Program-made: the position numbers and the translations under genes | From: Nocardia salmonicida NBRC 13393 | GTDB taxonomy: Bacteria; Actinomycetota; Actinomycetes; Mycobacteriales; Mycobacteriaceae | NCBI RefSeq assembly: GCF_001613085.1 | Contig: NZ_BDBR01000030.1 | Location: forward strand, 94,470-158,469 | Length of the DNA: 64,000 nt | Reading direction: 5' to 3' | Part shown: positions 1 through 8,917 of the stretch, in pieces | Layout: every line of letters begins with the position of its first letter | Position numbering within the stretch: position 1 is the first letter of the stretch | Notes under the pieces: generated by a model | Database searches by the model: none | What the model was told of the DNA's origin: nothing | What the model saw: only the letters and a program-made list of their open reading frames with translations

Positions 1-978
1 CGGGTGAGCTGATACTCGATCGCCACATCCGAGAGCTCGTACAGGCCGGCGGGTTTGGCGATGCCGCGCACCAGATCGAGCAGCTCGTGTGCTTCCTCGG
101 TGGCCTTGGGGATCTGGTCGGTCGGGGCGGGCACCAGGGTCGCGGTGAGCTCGACCCCCGAGGTCGCGCTGATCGTGGCGAGGATGTCGCCGGTCATCCG
201 CGCCGTGTCGGGCTCGTCGCTCGGGATCAGCAGGGTTCCGCCGGTGGTGCTCAGCAGTGCGAGCGACCGGGAGGCGAAGGCATCGGCCAGCGCCGCCTGC
301 ACGCGTCGAAGTTTGCGCCGCGCGACCACCTGGGCGTCGACGCGTGGGTCGTGCTCCTCGGGCAGCTCCGGAATCATCAGTGCCACCACCTGATACGAGT
401 CGGCCACTCTGATGCCGGTTTGCCGGGTGAGGGCGCCGATGCCATGGCCGCTCAGTAGTGCCGACATCATCGTCTGCGCACCGGTCTGGTGTTCCTTGGC
501 GACCTGGCGCTGCTCTTCGAGATAGGCACTCGTCACCGTCGCGTTGATGACCTCGAGCGTGCGCAGCAGCAGGCGAGTACCCGCGACGACTTCGGCGAGA
601 TCGGCCGCTGTCACCTGTCCGATCACGAGTTCGAAGCCGATCCGGAACCCCTCGGCGTACGCGCGCAGTAGTGTCCCGACGGGTACACCCTCGCGTGCGT
701 GCTGGGCGGATGCCGCGCGCAGCGCCACCAGTTGCGGCTCGGACGGGGTCGTCCGCCTGTCCAGCATTTCCATCGCCAGCATCAGACAGCGGCGGGTGAA
801 CTCGGTGACGTCACCGCGCATCGCCTCGCTCGGCAGTGCCTGGCACGGCATGACATTCTCGGCGAAATAGGAGACGAGCTGTGACACCAACTCGTCGGCG
901 TTTCCCAGGAAACTCGATGCGGTTCGACCGTCCGCGATGATGAGCGGATCGTAGATCCGATCCATGGCTGAAGAATTC
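1..978 (-). CDS. PucR-family transcriptional regulator, C-terminus beyond the window
   Basis: The reverse strand is open from an ATG at 978 (MNSSAMDRIYDPLIIADGRT) to the window edge, giving 326 residues with no stop. The visible part has an all-helical N-terminal half followed by a mixed alpha/beta segment (ending around VRGIAKPAGLYELSDVAIEY), the arrangement I know from PucR/CdaR-like regulators in which a helix-turn-helix lies at the extreme C-terminus. That HTH would lie outside the window, so DNA binding is inferred, not seen. It reads in the same direction as the membrane protein gene upstream, 150 bp away. The ligand is unknown. The family call is moderately secure; the reading frame is secure because the translation is free of stops over almost 1 kb. 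Confidence 0.72.
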
Positions 979-1128
979 ATCGAAGGCACTCCGTCGTGGC
1001 AGACAGCGAATGGGGCTGGTCGTAGGTCTGTGTGAATCGCAACATAGCCACATCAGAGGTCGTAGTCGTCGGTCCCATCGAATGGGCTGGTGGGATCACG
1101 ATCCCCTGACATCCGGGTTTGTGCGGGC

Positions 1129-2394
1129 TCACAGGCGGGCGGTGCCGCCGGTCGCCGATCGGTGGCGAGGCAATCCGACGCGGTCATAGACCGACGTGCT
1201 CACCGCACCGAGAACGAGCCCGACCGTCAGGCCGAGCAATGTCATCCAGAACCCTCTCGCGAGGCCCGATCCGAGGTCGCTGTCGAAGTACAGGATCGCG
1301 CGGACCGCCGTGTACACCTGATGCAGTGGTTCGAACGAGGCCAGCACACCGAAGTAGCGAGGTGTGGCCTCGATCGGCACCGACCCGGCCGAGGACGGCA
1401 GTCCGAGAATGACGAAGACGATGAGGTTCACCAGCAGCCCCGCGGAGCCGAACGCGGCCAGCACCGACAGGCCCGTGACGCCGACGGCGATCACGGCGAA
1501 GGCGCTGTAGAGGAAGAGCGGAAGCGGTTGTGCGACAGGCATTCCCACTATCGACGCGACGACCAGCAGCACCGCCGTGACCAGATGCGCGGCGACGACG
1601 AGTACGCCCCATTTGAGGAGCAGGGTGCGCTGTCGGGAGATCCGCGCGGGTGGCACATGCGGCGACCACGGCCCGTACTCGGTCGGCACGAACCCGAGCG
1701 CGCCGTCGACCATCGTGTGCACGATCATCGCGCCCAGCGTGCCCGCGAGCAGGAGCACGAGTGCGTAGAAGAACGCGCTGAGCCCGGCGCCGCTGCCGTC
1801 GGGCAGCGGATGGAACTCGGTGTGGATCACCTCGACGGGGCTGCGCAATGCCACAGCGGTTGTCCCCGGCAGTGCGTAGTCCGGGCCGAGTGTGCTGGTC
1901 ACGGTCGCGAGCAGTTGTTCGCCGATCCGCGCGTTCACCTCGGTCAACGCTCGATCGCTGACCCGCCCCACGATCGCGGAGGCGAACGCCCCGGTGCGCG
2001 GATTGGTCCGCACGGTGATCGTGGGGCGTTCGATCTCGCCGGGAATCACGCTCCCCGTGCCGAGATTGCCGAGACGTTTGGTGAAGTCGCCCGCGATGAT
2101 GATCGCGCCGTAGAGTTCGCCGCTGCGTAGCTGGCGCTCGGCCTGGGCTATCCCGAGTACGCGCAGGTCGATCTTGTCCGCGGGCACACCGTCGCGCAGT
2201 GCCTCGGTGATCTCGTTGCCGACATCGCGCCACTGCGGTGGCGAGCCGAGCGTATCGCCTACATCCAGGTCTACCAGCGCGATCGGGAAGTCGTGCAGAT
2301 GCTTCTCCGGGTCGACGACGTAGCCGAGATACATCGTGGCCATCAGCGCACTGAGCAGGGTCAACACGATCGTCGGGAACAGCCAGATACGCAC
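1129..2394 (-). CDS. YhgE/Pip-like (DUF3533) integral membrane protein
   Basis: A 421-residue protein with one N-terminal transmembrane segment (LFPTIVLTLLSALMATMYLG), a large extracytoplasmic region of about 180 residues, and five or six closely spaced C-terminal segments (from about residue 195). This is the topology of the YhgE/Pip and SNG1-like DUF3533 family, related to ABC-2 type permeases; its members are implicated in export or drug tolerance, but their substrates are mostly unknown. The start is a GTG at 2394 without a Shine-Dalgarno sequence. A TAGCGT hexamer (minus strand, 2401-2406) ends 6 nt upstream, so I infer leaderless translation. No ATPase gene is adjacent. Confidence 0.8.
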   Translation of the reverse strand: MRIWLFPTIVLTLLSALMATMYLGYVVDPEKHLHDFPIALVDLDVGDTLGSPPQWRDVGNEITEALRDGVPADKIDLRVLGIAQAERQLRSGELYGAIIIAGDFTKRLGNLGTGSVIPGEIERPTITVRTNPRTGAFASAIVGRVSDRALTEVNARIGEQLLATVTSTLGPDYALPGTTAVALRSPVEVIHTEFHPLPDGSGAGLSAFFYALVLLLAGTLGAMIVHTMVDGALGFVPTEYGPWSPHVPPARISRQRTLLLKWGVLVVAAHLVTAVLLVVASIVGMPVAQPLPLFLYSAFAVIAVGVTGLSVLAAFGSAGLLVNLIVFVILGLPSSAGSVPIEATPRYFGVLASFEPLHQVYTAVRAILYFDSDLGSGLARGFWMTLLGLTVGLVLGAVSTSVYDRVGLPRHRSATGGTARL

Positions 2395-2486
2395 CGCCGC
2401 ACGCTAACAGCGGCGAAGGCCCGGCGGCGGTGCGTTGGAATCTGTCCAATGCCGGTGATCGAGGACTGGCATCGGTCCGAAACAAC

Positions 2487-2765
2487 TCAGATGTCGGGGA
2501 GCAGTCTCGCGTCCGACGGTACGTTCATGAAGGCCGAGATCACGTGATCACTGAGGTAGAGCCTGAATTCCGTGCGGTACTCGGCGGGGATATCCGCCGG
2601 GACCATGTCGAGAGCGTCCTCGACCTCCTCCCAGATTCGAGGAAAGGGAATTCCGTTTCGGGAACAGGATTCGACGGCGACCATCAGCTGATGTGTCAGG
2701 CTATCCATCTGGAGAGTCGATGTCACACTGAATTCTGTGTCGAGTAGCAGCTCGAGATCGTCCAT
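2487..2765 (-). CDS. Conserved small hypothetical protein
   Basis: A 92-residue acidic, largely helical soluble protein that I do not recognise (MDDLELLLDTEFSVTSTLQM). I chose the ATG at 2765 over an upstream in-frame start because it is preceded by AAGGGGAA at a suitable distance, and the upstream extension would run into the divergent promoter of the DUF2797 gene. It has no signal peptide, cysteine cluster or obvious motif. It lies between the YhgE-like gene (same strand, 92 bp downstream) and the divergent DUF2797 gene, which does not suggest a role. Confidence 0.68.
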   Translation of the reverse strand: MDDLELLLDTEFSVTSTLQMDSLTHQLMVAVESCSRNGIPFPRIWEEVEDALDMVPADIPAEYRTEFRLYLSDHVISAFMNVPSDARLLPDI

Positions 2766-2919
2766 TGTTTTCCCCTTACCAGTTTCGCACCCCTGCAGTG
2801 CGCTCAAGGTAGGTGACCGATTCGCGGTGGGGGAAATCGTGCGGGGGTTACTGGGCGTTCGGATATTTTTCGGCCCTCGACTTGTGATCCGCACCGACTG
2901 ACCGGTGTAGGTTCGACCG

Positions 2920-3831
2920 ATGATCTCCACGGCCCTGTACTGCGGCACTCGCTGGGACGAGCAGGGGCGATGGTTCTACGAGCTGCTCGGCGACGACGGG
3001 ACCACCGAGCTGATGCCCGGTGTCGGCACGCGGCTGGCCTTCCGGATTACCGATTCCGGCCGATTCTGTCTCGGCTACCACGGGTTCGGCGGTGGGCGTC
3101 GGGGGCGGCTGGCCTGTCCTCGCCGTGCACGGCTCGACGCGGGGCGCCAGTGCGAGCAGTGCCGGATCAACGAGGGGTGGTCGGTGGTGCACAGCCATCG
3201 CGGTCCGCTCACGGCGTTGCCCGAACAGGTTCGCGACTACATGTCGCAGCCGCACCATCTCTACATCGCGTACTTCGGTGACGGGATGACCAAGGTCGGT
3301 ACGGCCTCGGCGTCGCGGCGCAATCGCCGGCTGTTCGAACAGGGTGCGCTGGTCGCTCGATTCATCACCGATTCTCCCGACGGACTCCATGTTCGAGACC
3401 TCGAACGGACGGTGACCGAGCGAGCCGGCATCGGTCAGGCGGTCGCCGGTGTCACCAAGACCCGCATTCTGACGAAACCGCTGCGTCCGTGGGCGGCCCT
3501 GGAATCAGCTGTCGCCGACGCGGCCGAGCATGCCGCGAGCGCACTGCCCGCCGACATCACGCGTACCGACATCGCCTGGTCGGGCGGACGGGACTTCTAC
3601 GCCACGATCCTCGCGCACGGCCGCTTCCCGGCCGCCACCGAAATCGCCGGGGAACCAGGCGAATACGTCATCGACGCGGTCACCGCGCACGGTCACACCA
3701 TCGCGTGCCGGGACCCCGCGGGCGCGAGCGAACTCGTCCTGGTCAACGACACCCGGCTCGTCGGTCGCCGCATCGAACTCGACCCCACGATCACGGCGAC
3801 TCCGGAACCCGCGCAGACCAGCCTGTTCTGA
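2920..3831 (+). CDS. DUF2797 domain protein
   Basis: A 303-residue protein matching the DUF2797 family as I remember it. It has a cysteine-containing N-terminal part (CLGYHGFGGGRRGRLACPRR, then CEQC) that looks like a metal site, and a central GIY-YIG-like stretch (HHLYIAYFGDGMTKVGTA) resembling the nuclease fold, followed by RRNRRLFEQGALVARFI. The biochemical function is not established. The ATG at 2920 has no Shine-Dalgarno but lies 6 nt after a TAGGTT hexamer (2908-2913), which fits a leaderless transcript. It converges with the DUF885 gene with only 7 bp between the stop codons. Confidence 0.8.
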   Translation: MISTALYCGTRWDEQGRWFYELLGDDGTTELMPGVGTRLAFRITDSGRFCLGYHGFGGGRRGRLACPRRARLDAGRQCEQCRINEGWSVVHSHRGPLTALPEQVRDYMSQPHHLYIAYFGDGMTKVGTASASRRNRRLFEQGALVARFITDSPDGLHVRDLERTVTERAGIGQAVAGVTKTRILTKPLRPWAALESAVADAAEHAASALPADITRTDIAWSGGRDFYATILAHGRFPAATEIAGEPGEYVIDAVTAHGHTIACRDPAGASELVLVNDTRLVGRRIELDPTITATPEPAQTSLF

Positions 3832-3838
3832 CGAGCCC

Positions 3839-5509
3839 TCACTCCATGGCGGCGAGTTGCGCCCGCATGGTATCCAGACCCATGCCGCCCAATCGCAAAG
3901 CGCGAGTGTGGAATTTCTTCGCATCGAACGCCGCGCCCGCACGTTCGCGCGCCTCGTCGCGGGCCGCGAGCCACAGCCGTTCACCGAGCTTGTACGCGGG
4001 CGCCTGTCCCGGCCACCCCAGGTAGCGGTCGATCTCGTCGCGGGCCGTGGCCGAATCGGTAACCGTTCGGGTCAGCAGGAACTCCAGGCCGAGGTCGGGA
4101 GTCCAACGTTCGCCCTCGTGGAAGTCGGTGCCCGCGGGGATCTCCCATTCGAGGTGCATTCCGATATCCACGATCACCCGCGCGGCGCGAAACAGCTGCT
4201 GCGACAGCATGCCGAACAGATCGCCGTCGTCGCTGAGATAACCGAGCTCCTGCATCAGGCGTTCGGCGTAGAGCGCCCAGCCCTCGCCGTGGCCGGAGAC
4301 GAACGACATCATCCGCTGGTACTGATTGAGCGCATCCGCCTCGCGCACAGCGGTCGCGATCTGCAGATGATGGCCCGGCACGCCCTCGTGGTAGACGGTG
4401 CTGACCTCACGCCAGGTCGCGAAGTCCTCTTTCCCCGGCTCCACCGACCAGCACATGCGCGCGGGACGGCTGAAATCCGCACTGGGCCCGACGTAATACG
4501 CCCCGACCACCCCGCCGGGCGGTGCGATCGTGGCTTCCAGTCGCATGAGCTCGTCGGGAATATCGAAGTGTTCGCCGCGCAACGACTCCAGCGCCTCGTC
4601 GGACATCTTCTGCAGCCAGGCCCGAAGCTCTGACTGCCCGCTCACCCGGTACTTCGGGTCGGCATCGAGCACGGTCGCCGTCTCGGTGAGCGAGGCCCCC
4701 GGCGCGATCCGGGCAGCGACGGTCGACATCTCGGTTTCGAGCCGCGCGAACTCCGCCCAGCCCCAGGCGTAGGCCTCCCGGAGGTCGAGGTCGGCGCCGG
4801 TGAAATAGCGCGACCAGAGCCGGTAGGTGTGCTCGCCGACGGCATCGTTGGCGGGAGCCAGAGGTACGAGCTCGGCGCGCAGGAACTCGGCGAACTCGGC
4901 GTAGGCCCGCTGGGCGGCGTGCGCGCCCTGGTGCAGTCGCGCCAGCGGCGCACCGTCGATCTCCGCGGCGGCGGCGACGAAGGCGGTGAAGAATCCGTCC
5001 CTCCCGCCGGAACCGGCCCAGGTGTCGGCCTGCTCGGCGACTTTGACAACCTGTCGCAGCCCACTGATCTGGCCGCGTTCCGCCGCGACCAGCAGCGACG
5101 AGCGCACACCGGCGAGCGCGGCGGGCACCCCCGCGAGGCGCTGCGCGATCACCGTCCAGTCCGCGGCGGTCTCGGCGGCCATCACGTCGAACACCATCCG
5201 AATGTTCTGGACCGGACTCTCGATCACATTGAGCGAGGCGAGCGGGAGCCCGGCGTCATGGATCTCCACGTCGAGCCCTATGCGTTCGGCGAAGACGGCT
5301 TTCGCCACCCGTTCACCGTCATCGGCGGGTTGCGCGGAGAGTATGGCGCGCACTGCGTTTCGAGCGATTTCCGCCCGGAGCTCGTGTCCGGCGGGCGAAT
5401 AGTCGGTCAGGCGATCGTCGTGCCCCGCGATGCCGAACATGGTCGCCGTGACCGGATCGGCGGCCGCGTAGTCCTCGACGAACCGATCACAGATCTCATC
5501 CACACCCAT
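3839..5509 (-). CDS. DUF885 family metallopeptidase
   Basis: A 556-residue cytoplasmic protein with no signal peptide. The motif YHEGVPGHHLQ (His374, Glu375, then His380-His381) is the signature of the DUF885 family, distant relatives of zinc metallopeptidases in which the HExxxH-like helix binds the metal. The overall length is typical. The likely role is peptide or amide hydrolysis, with unknown substrate. The start ATG at 5509 follows a TAGCGT hexamer (minus strand, 5516-5521) by 6 nt, so the mRNA is probably leaderless. The neighbours are unrelated. Confidence 0.88.
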   Translation of the reverse strand: MGVDEICDRFVEDYAAADPVTATMFGIAGHDDRLTDYSPAGHELRAEIARNAVRAILSAQPADDGERVAKAVFAERIGLDVEIHDAGLPLASLNVIESPVQNIRMVFDVMAAETAADWTVIAQRLAGVPAALAGVRSSLLVAAERGQISGLRQVVKVAEQADTWAGSGGRDGFFTAFVAAAAEIDGAPLARLHQGAHAAQRAYAEFAEFLRAELVPLAPANDAVGEHTYRLWSRYFTGADLDLREAYAWGWAEFARLETEMSTVAARIAPGASLTETATVLDADPKYRVSGQSELRAWLQKMSDEALESLRGEHFDIPDELMRLEATIAPPGGVVGAYYVGPSADFSRPARMCWSVEPGKEDFATWREVSTVYHEGVPGHHLQIATAVREADALNQYQRMMSFVSGHGEGWALYAERLMQELGYLSDDGDLFGMLSQQLFRAARVIVDIGMHLEWEIPAGTDFHEGERWTPDLGLEFLLTRTVTDSATARDEIDRYLGWPGQAPAYKLGERLWLAARDEARERAGAAFDAKKFHTRALRLGGMGLDTMRAQLAAME

Positions 5510-5613
5510 GCCGACACGCTAACGGCCATCGGGCCACGGTGGGTGACGTACTTCCGGGAGTACGGCGGGTCGACGGCTCGTCGGTGACCGGGGCTGCGAT
5601 GTTCCCGGCGGCG

Positions 5614-6282
5614 TCAGCCGTTCTGCCGACCTACCATCTCGGTGATCCAGGCGGGTGCGAACGGGGAGGTGCAGCCAGGGGGAGTCGGGTAGTCCTTCAG
5701 GACCTGGAGACGCTCGCCGATGTCGAGCGCGCGGGCGCGGTGGTCGGGATGGTCGATACCGATCTGAGCGAGGCAATGGTTCATCGCCCATTGCAGGCGA
5801 TCGGGCGCGGTCTTCATCTGTGCCTCGATGAGGTCGAGCAGACCGGTGAGGTCGAGGCCATCGGGCTTCTTCGCGACTCGTTCGATTGTCAGCGCCCAGC
5901 CCGCGCTCGCGACCACCGGATCCGGGTCGGCGAACCACACCGTGCGCAGCTCCTCGGCGTGCGGGTTCTTCTTCACGACATAGTTGACGAGCCAGTCGTG
6001 GACCTTGGGGGTGCGTGCCTGGCGGATCATGGCGTCCAGCTCGTCCCGCTCGAAGATCTTCGGGCGGCAGATCAGCAGCGCGAGCAGTTTCGCCGCGGTG
6101 TCGTCGGTGTCCCAGAGCCGGCGGGCCGATACCGGTTGGGTCTTCAAGCGTTTGGCCAGTGCGCGCAGCTCGGTGAGGTTGACGCCGTGATCGTCGCCGT
6201 GCTTCTCGTTCACCGCACGCATTCTGGGATCGTCGAGGGCGGCCAGTTCGGCCATCACCTCGTCCACCGTCGTCTCCGACAC
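5614..6282 (-). CDS. DNA alkylation repair protein (AlkD/HEAT-repeat family)
   Basis: A 222-residue all-helical protein (VSETTVDEVMAELAALDDPR at the N-terminus) with the AlkD-type order: an N-terminal MAELAALDDPRMRAVNEKHG-like helix, then repeating helix pairs (ICRPKIFERDELDAMIRQAR, HDWLVNYVVKKNPHAEELRT). AlkD proteins excise or flip alkylated bases using a stack of HEAT repeats. The start is a GTG at 6282 preceded by GGGAGG; longer upstream starts would overlap the methyltransferase gene. It lies 34 bp downstream of that methyltransferase on the same strand and may be cotranscribed. The catalytic Asp/Trp residues of AlkD were not confirmed by alignment, so it could be a non-enzymatic HEAT-like homologue. 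Confidence 0.78.
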   Translation of the reverse strand: MSETTVDEVMAELAALDDPRMRAVNEKHGDDHGVNLTELRALAKRLKTQPVSARRLWDTDDTAAKLLALLICRPKIFERDELDAMIRQARTPKVHDWLVNYVVKKNPHAEELRTVWFADPDPVVASAGWALTIERVAKKPDGLDLTGLLDLIEAQMKTAPDRLQWAMNHCLAQIGIDHPDHRARALDIGERLQVLKDYPTPPGCTSPFAPAWITEMVGRQNG

Positions 6283-6316
6283 CTGTGCCTCCCGGTCTAT
6301 CGCTCGTCGCTGCCCA

Positions 6317-6958
6317 TCATGCGTCGCGCCGGGTGTGTGCGTTCGAGTCGGGTGCGTGCGAGAACACCGCGACCAGGAAGTCGGAGTCGTCGGTGAAGGG
6401 CCGTAGATCCCAGGTCGACAGCAGTAGATCGGCTGTGAGACCGACAGCTTCGGCATCGGTCAGGAACTCGGCGAACTCATAGCCGCGGTCCGCGCCGAAG
6501 CCGATAACGACCCGGCCGCCCGGCGCGAGATGCCCGGCGAATCCCGCCAACACCGCCGACCGGGTGGACGGAGCAAGAAAGGTCATCACATTGCCCGCGC
6601 ACACGATGGCATCGAAGTCGGCGCCAGGCACATCCAGTTCGGCCAGGTCGCCGACCAGCCACGTCGGACCGGGATGATCCGCGCGCGCCGCATCGATGAG
6701 CACCGGATCGACATCGACCCCCACCACCGTGTGCCCGGCGTCGTGCAGGTATCCGCCCGTGCGCCCCGGCCCACATCCCGCGTCGAGCACGCGACTGCCA
6801 CGCCCGAGCATCGCGTCGATCAACCGAGCCTCGCCCACGATGTCGGTCCCCTGTGCGGCGAGGTCCCGAAACCGCGCCACATACCGACTCGAATGCCCTG
6901 GATCCGCGGCGATGATCTCTTCCCACCCGCTGGGTGTGCGCTCGTTCGACGCGTTCAT
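6317..6958 (-). CDS. Class I SAM-dependent methyltransferase
   Basis: A 213-residue soluble protein with a Rossmann methyltransferase core: motif I RVLDAGCGPGRTGGYL (SAM-binding glycines), acidic end of strand 2 in VVGVDVDPVLIDAAR, motif III-like WLVGDLAELDVPGADFDAIV, and LAPGGRVVIGFG. The substrate cannot be deduced; the closest general type is the small-molecule or ubiE-like group. The start is the ATG at 6958, preceded by a perfect AGGAGG 8 nt upstream, rather than the in-frame GTG-like start 27 nt further out. The AlkD-like gene follows on the same strand. Confidence 0.86.
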   Translation of the reverse strand: MNASNERTPSGWEEIIAADPGHSSRYVARFRDLAAQGTDIVGEARLIDAMLGRGSRVLDAGCGPGRTGGYLHDAGHTVVGVDVDPVLIDAARADHPGPTWLVGDLAELDVPGADFDAIVCAGNVMTFLAPSTRSAVLAGFAGHLAPGGRVVIGFGADRGYEFAEFLTDAEAVGLTADLLLSTWDLRPFTDDSDFLVAVFSHAPDSNAHTRRDA

Positions 6959-7045
6959 GATCGCTGCCTCCTGGGCTCGGTCCACCGAATCACCCTGCTG
7001 ACCTTAGTCGCGCAGGTGAGAAGGCCGAGTCACCAGATAGCGGCG

Positions 7046-7080
7046 TGAGTGGTGGCCGTCCGATGGCCGACCACCACTCA
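7046..7080. terminator. Inverted repeat, probable transcription terminator
   Basis: A perfect 10-bp stem TGAGTGGTGG (7046-7055) / CCACCACTCA (7071-7080) with a 15-nt loop lies immediately after the stop of the secreted glycine-zipper gene (reverse strand). There is no long U-tract, as is common for actinobacterial terminators. Confidence 0.65.
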
Positions 7081-7087
7081 GGACCCG

Positions 7088-7642
7088 CTACGGCGTCGAG
7101 TAGCCGATGAGGGCGCCGATACCCGCACCGATCGGGATGGTGACCAGTGCGCCGACTCCGCCGAGGAAGAAGCCGAGCACCGCGCCGATGCCCGCGCCGA
7201 TGAGCGCGCCGATGCCCGCGTTGTGCTGCTTGCGAGCCTCGACGTCACCGGCCGCGTCGATGAACTCCGCCATGTTGGCGGTGACGACGGCCGGTGCCGC
7301 GGTGGGAGTCAGCGTCGCGGAACGGCCGTCGGCGGAAATACCCGCCACCAGGTCGAAATCGCCTGCGCCGGTGATGATGCGGGTCGGCACCGCGGCGACC
7401 ACCCGCCCCTCCCCGTTCGTGAGCGTGACCGCGCCACCGGCGACACCGAAGGTGCCGTCCGGGGCGGACACTGTGAGCCCGGAGCCATCGGCCCGCGGAC
7501 TCGCGGTGAACGCCACGCCGCCGTCGACGCCCTGCACGATGGGAACCGCTGGTGATGGTGCGGCCTGCGCGGTGGTGGTGGCCGCGAGGCCGACAGCTCC
7601 TGCCGCGAGAACGGCGATCGAGCTGAATCGCGAGAAATGCAT
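7088..7642 (-). CDS. Secreted protein with C-terminal glycine-zipper segment
   Basis: A 184-residue protein. The start ATG at 7642 has GGAGGGG upstream and gives a classical signal peptide (MHFSRFSSIAVLAAGAVGLA, predicted cut after TTTAQA). A central beta-rich domain of about 100 residues follows (VDGGVAFTASPRADGSGLTV). The last 45 residues are a glycine-zipper repeat (IGALIGAGIGAVLGFFLGGV, then GAGIGALIGYSTP), able to insert in or associate with membranes. This type of exported protein is frequent in Nocardia and Rhodococcus; I do not know its function. It could be a cell-wall or channel-like protein, but no partner gene is nearby. Confidence 0.8.
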   Translation of the reverse strand: MHFSRFSSIAVLAAGAVGLAATTTAQAAPSPAVPIVQGVDGGVAFTASPRADGSGLTVSAPDGTFGVAGGAVTLTNGEGRVVAAVPTRIITGAGDFDLVAGISADGRSATLTPTAAPAVVTANMAEFIDAAGDVEARKQHNAGIGALIGAGIGAVLGFFLGGVGALVTIPIGAGIGALIGYSTP

Positions 7643-8058
7643 CCTGCCCCTCCAGTCTGCCCGCCGAATCCGGCGGAACATCCTCTGCCGGACCGGATCT
7701 CGGTCCGAGGACATTTTCGCATCGTCATCGATTCCGTGGAACCCACCAGGAGTGATACCGGAAAAACATCATCACTTCGACATAAAAAGCGAATTACATT
7801 GCCATACCGTAGATATCGATACGGTTACCGGAAATTTTCCTCTGCCCAGCGGTCCGGAACTTGTTCATCCGCGTGTGCGCGACGACCTCGACGCTGATTC
7901 GACAGCCGCGCGAGCCCCTGTCGTGGCGGCCGGACTCGTTGCGGCGCTGAGGACTCGCGGGTCCGGTACGGAGCTCCCGGCGCAGATCGCCATGTGCGCC
8001 GGTCGGATTTCGTTGGCAGGATCGAAGGGTTCAACGAGCCGAGGCGGAGGGAAAACCG
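7643..8058. promoter_or_regulatory. Divergent intergenic region with palindrome
   Basis: This 416-bp region separates the secreted protein gene (leftward) from the NmrA-like gene (rightward). Part of it (about 7740-7850) is clearly more AT-rich than the flanks. It contains an inverted repeat ACCGTA (7806-7811) / TACGGT (7820-7825) with an 8-nt spacer that is itself self-complementary around GATATC, a plausible operator. I see no convincing small gene; the open frames present lack start signals. Confidence 0.45.
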
Positions 8059-8874
8059 ATGACAATCCTGGTTACCGGGGCGACGGCCAATATCGGGCGG
8101 CTGGTCGTGGACCAGCTGATCGCGCGAGGCGCCACCGACATTCGCGCGCTGACCATCGACCCGGGCAAAGCCGCACTGCCCGAGGGGGTTCAGGTGGTCC
8201 GAGGTCATCTGGGTCGACCGGGCAGCTTGTCCGCGGCGTTCGAGGGCGTCGACCGGATGTATCTGGCACCCTCGCCGGGCACTGTCACCGAGGTGCTCGA
8301 GCTGGCGCGGGCCGCCGGTGTGCGACACGTCGTCGATCTGTCCGGTGAGCCCGAAAGCTGGTGGGGCAGTGTGTGTAACGCGGTGGAAGGCAGCGGCTTG
8401 GCCTGGACCCATCTGTGGCCCGCCGACTTCATGGAGAACACCCTGACATGGTCCCAGCAGATCCGTGAAAGCGGTGCGGTCCGGGAACCTCACCCTGACA
8501 CCGCGAGCGCGCCCATCGCCATGAACGACATCGCCGCGGTCGCCGCGACCGCGCTACTGACCGATGGTCAGATCGGCCGCGCACACGCCCTCGCCGGCCC
8601 GGAGGTCCTCAGTCGCACCGACCTGCTCGCCCATGTCGCCCACGCGCTCGATCGCGAGATCACCTTCCGCACCTCCACTCGTGAGGAAACCATCACCGCC
8701 CTGCGGCCCACCATGGGCGACAACGCCACCTGGTACGTCGACAATGTCCTGATCGGCTTCGCCCCGACCCCGGAATCCCTGCCTATCACCAGCGTCGAGG
8801 ACATCACCGGCAAGCCCGCCACCACCTTCAGTCAGTGGGCACACGCGAACACCGCCCGCTTTCTCGCCGATTGA
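8059..8874 (+). CDS. NmrA-like NAD(P)-binding reductase (atypical SDR)
   Basis: A 271-residue protein starting with the atypical-SDR dinucleotide-binding motif TGATANIGRLVVDQLIARGA (GxxxxIG). The rest has the NmrA/quinone-reductase-like arrangement: acidic strand, LSAAFEGVDRMYLAPSP, HVVDLSG and a C-terminal substrate region. It lacks the catalytic YxxxK of classical SDRs, as is usual for this subgroup, so it may be a redox sensor or quinone/aldehyde reductase. GGAGGGAAAACCG precedes the ATG. It is monocistronic, with the DUF4129 gene starting 43 bp downstream on the same strand. Confidence 0.8.
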   Translation: MTILVTGATANIGRLVVDQLIARGATDIRALTIDPGKAALPEGVQVVRGHLGRPGSLSAAFEGVDRMYLAPSPGTVTEVLELARAAGVRHVVDLSGEPESWWGSVCNAVEGSGLAWTHLWPADFMENTLTWSQQIRESGAVREPHPDTASAPIAMNDIAAVAATALLTDGQIGRAHALAGPEVLSRTDLLAHVAHALDREITFRTSTREETITALRPTMGDNATWYVDNVLIGFAPTPESLPITSVEDITGKPATTFSQWAHANTARFLAD

Positions 8875-8917
8875 CATGCCCGGCTGAGAATTTCATTGCC
8901 CCGCGGTAGGAAATGTT

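Noticed and set aside
1090..2130. A 346-codon + strand frame opposite the YhgE-like gene
   Set aside because: Arg/Glu/His-rich antisense translation; the opposite strand encodes an obvious membrane protein.
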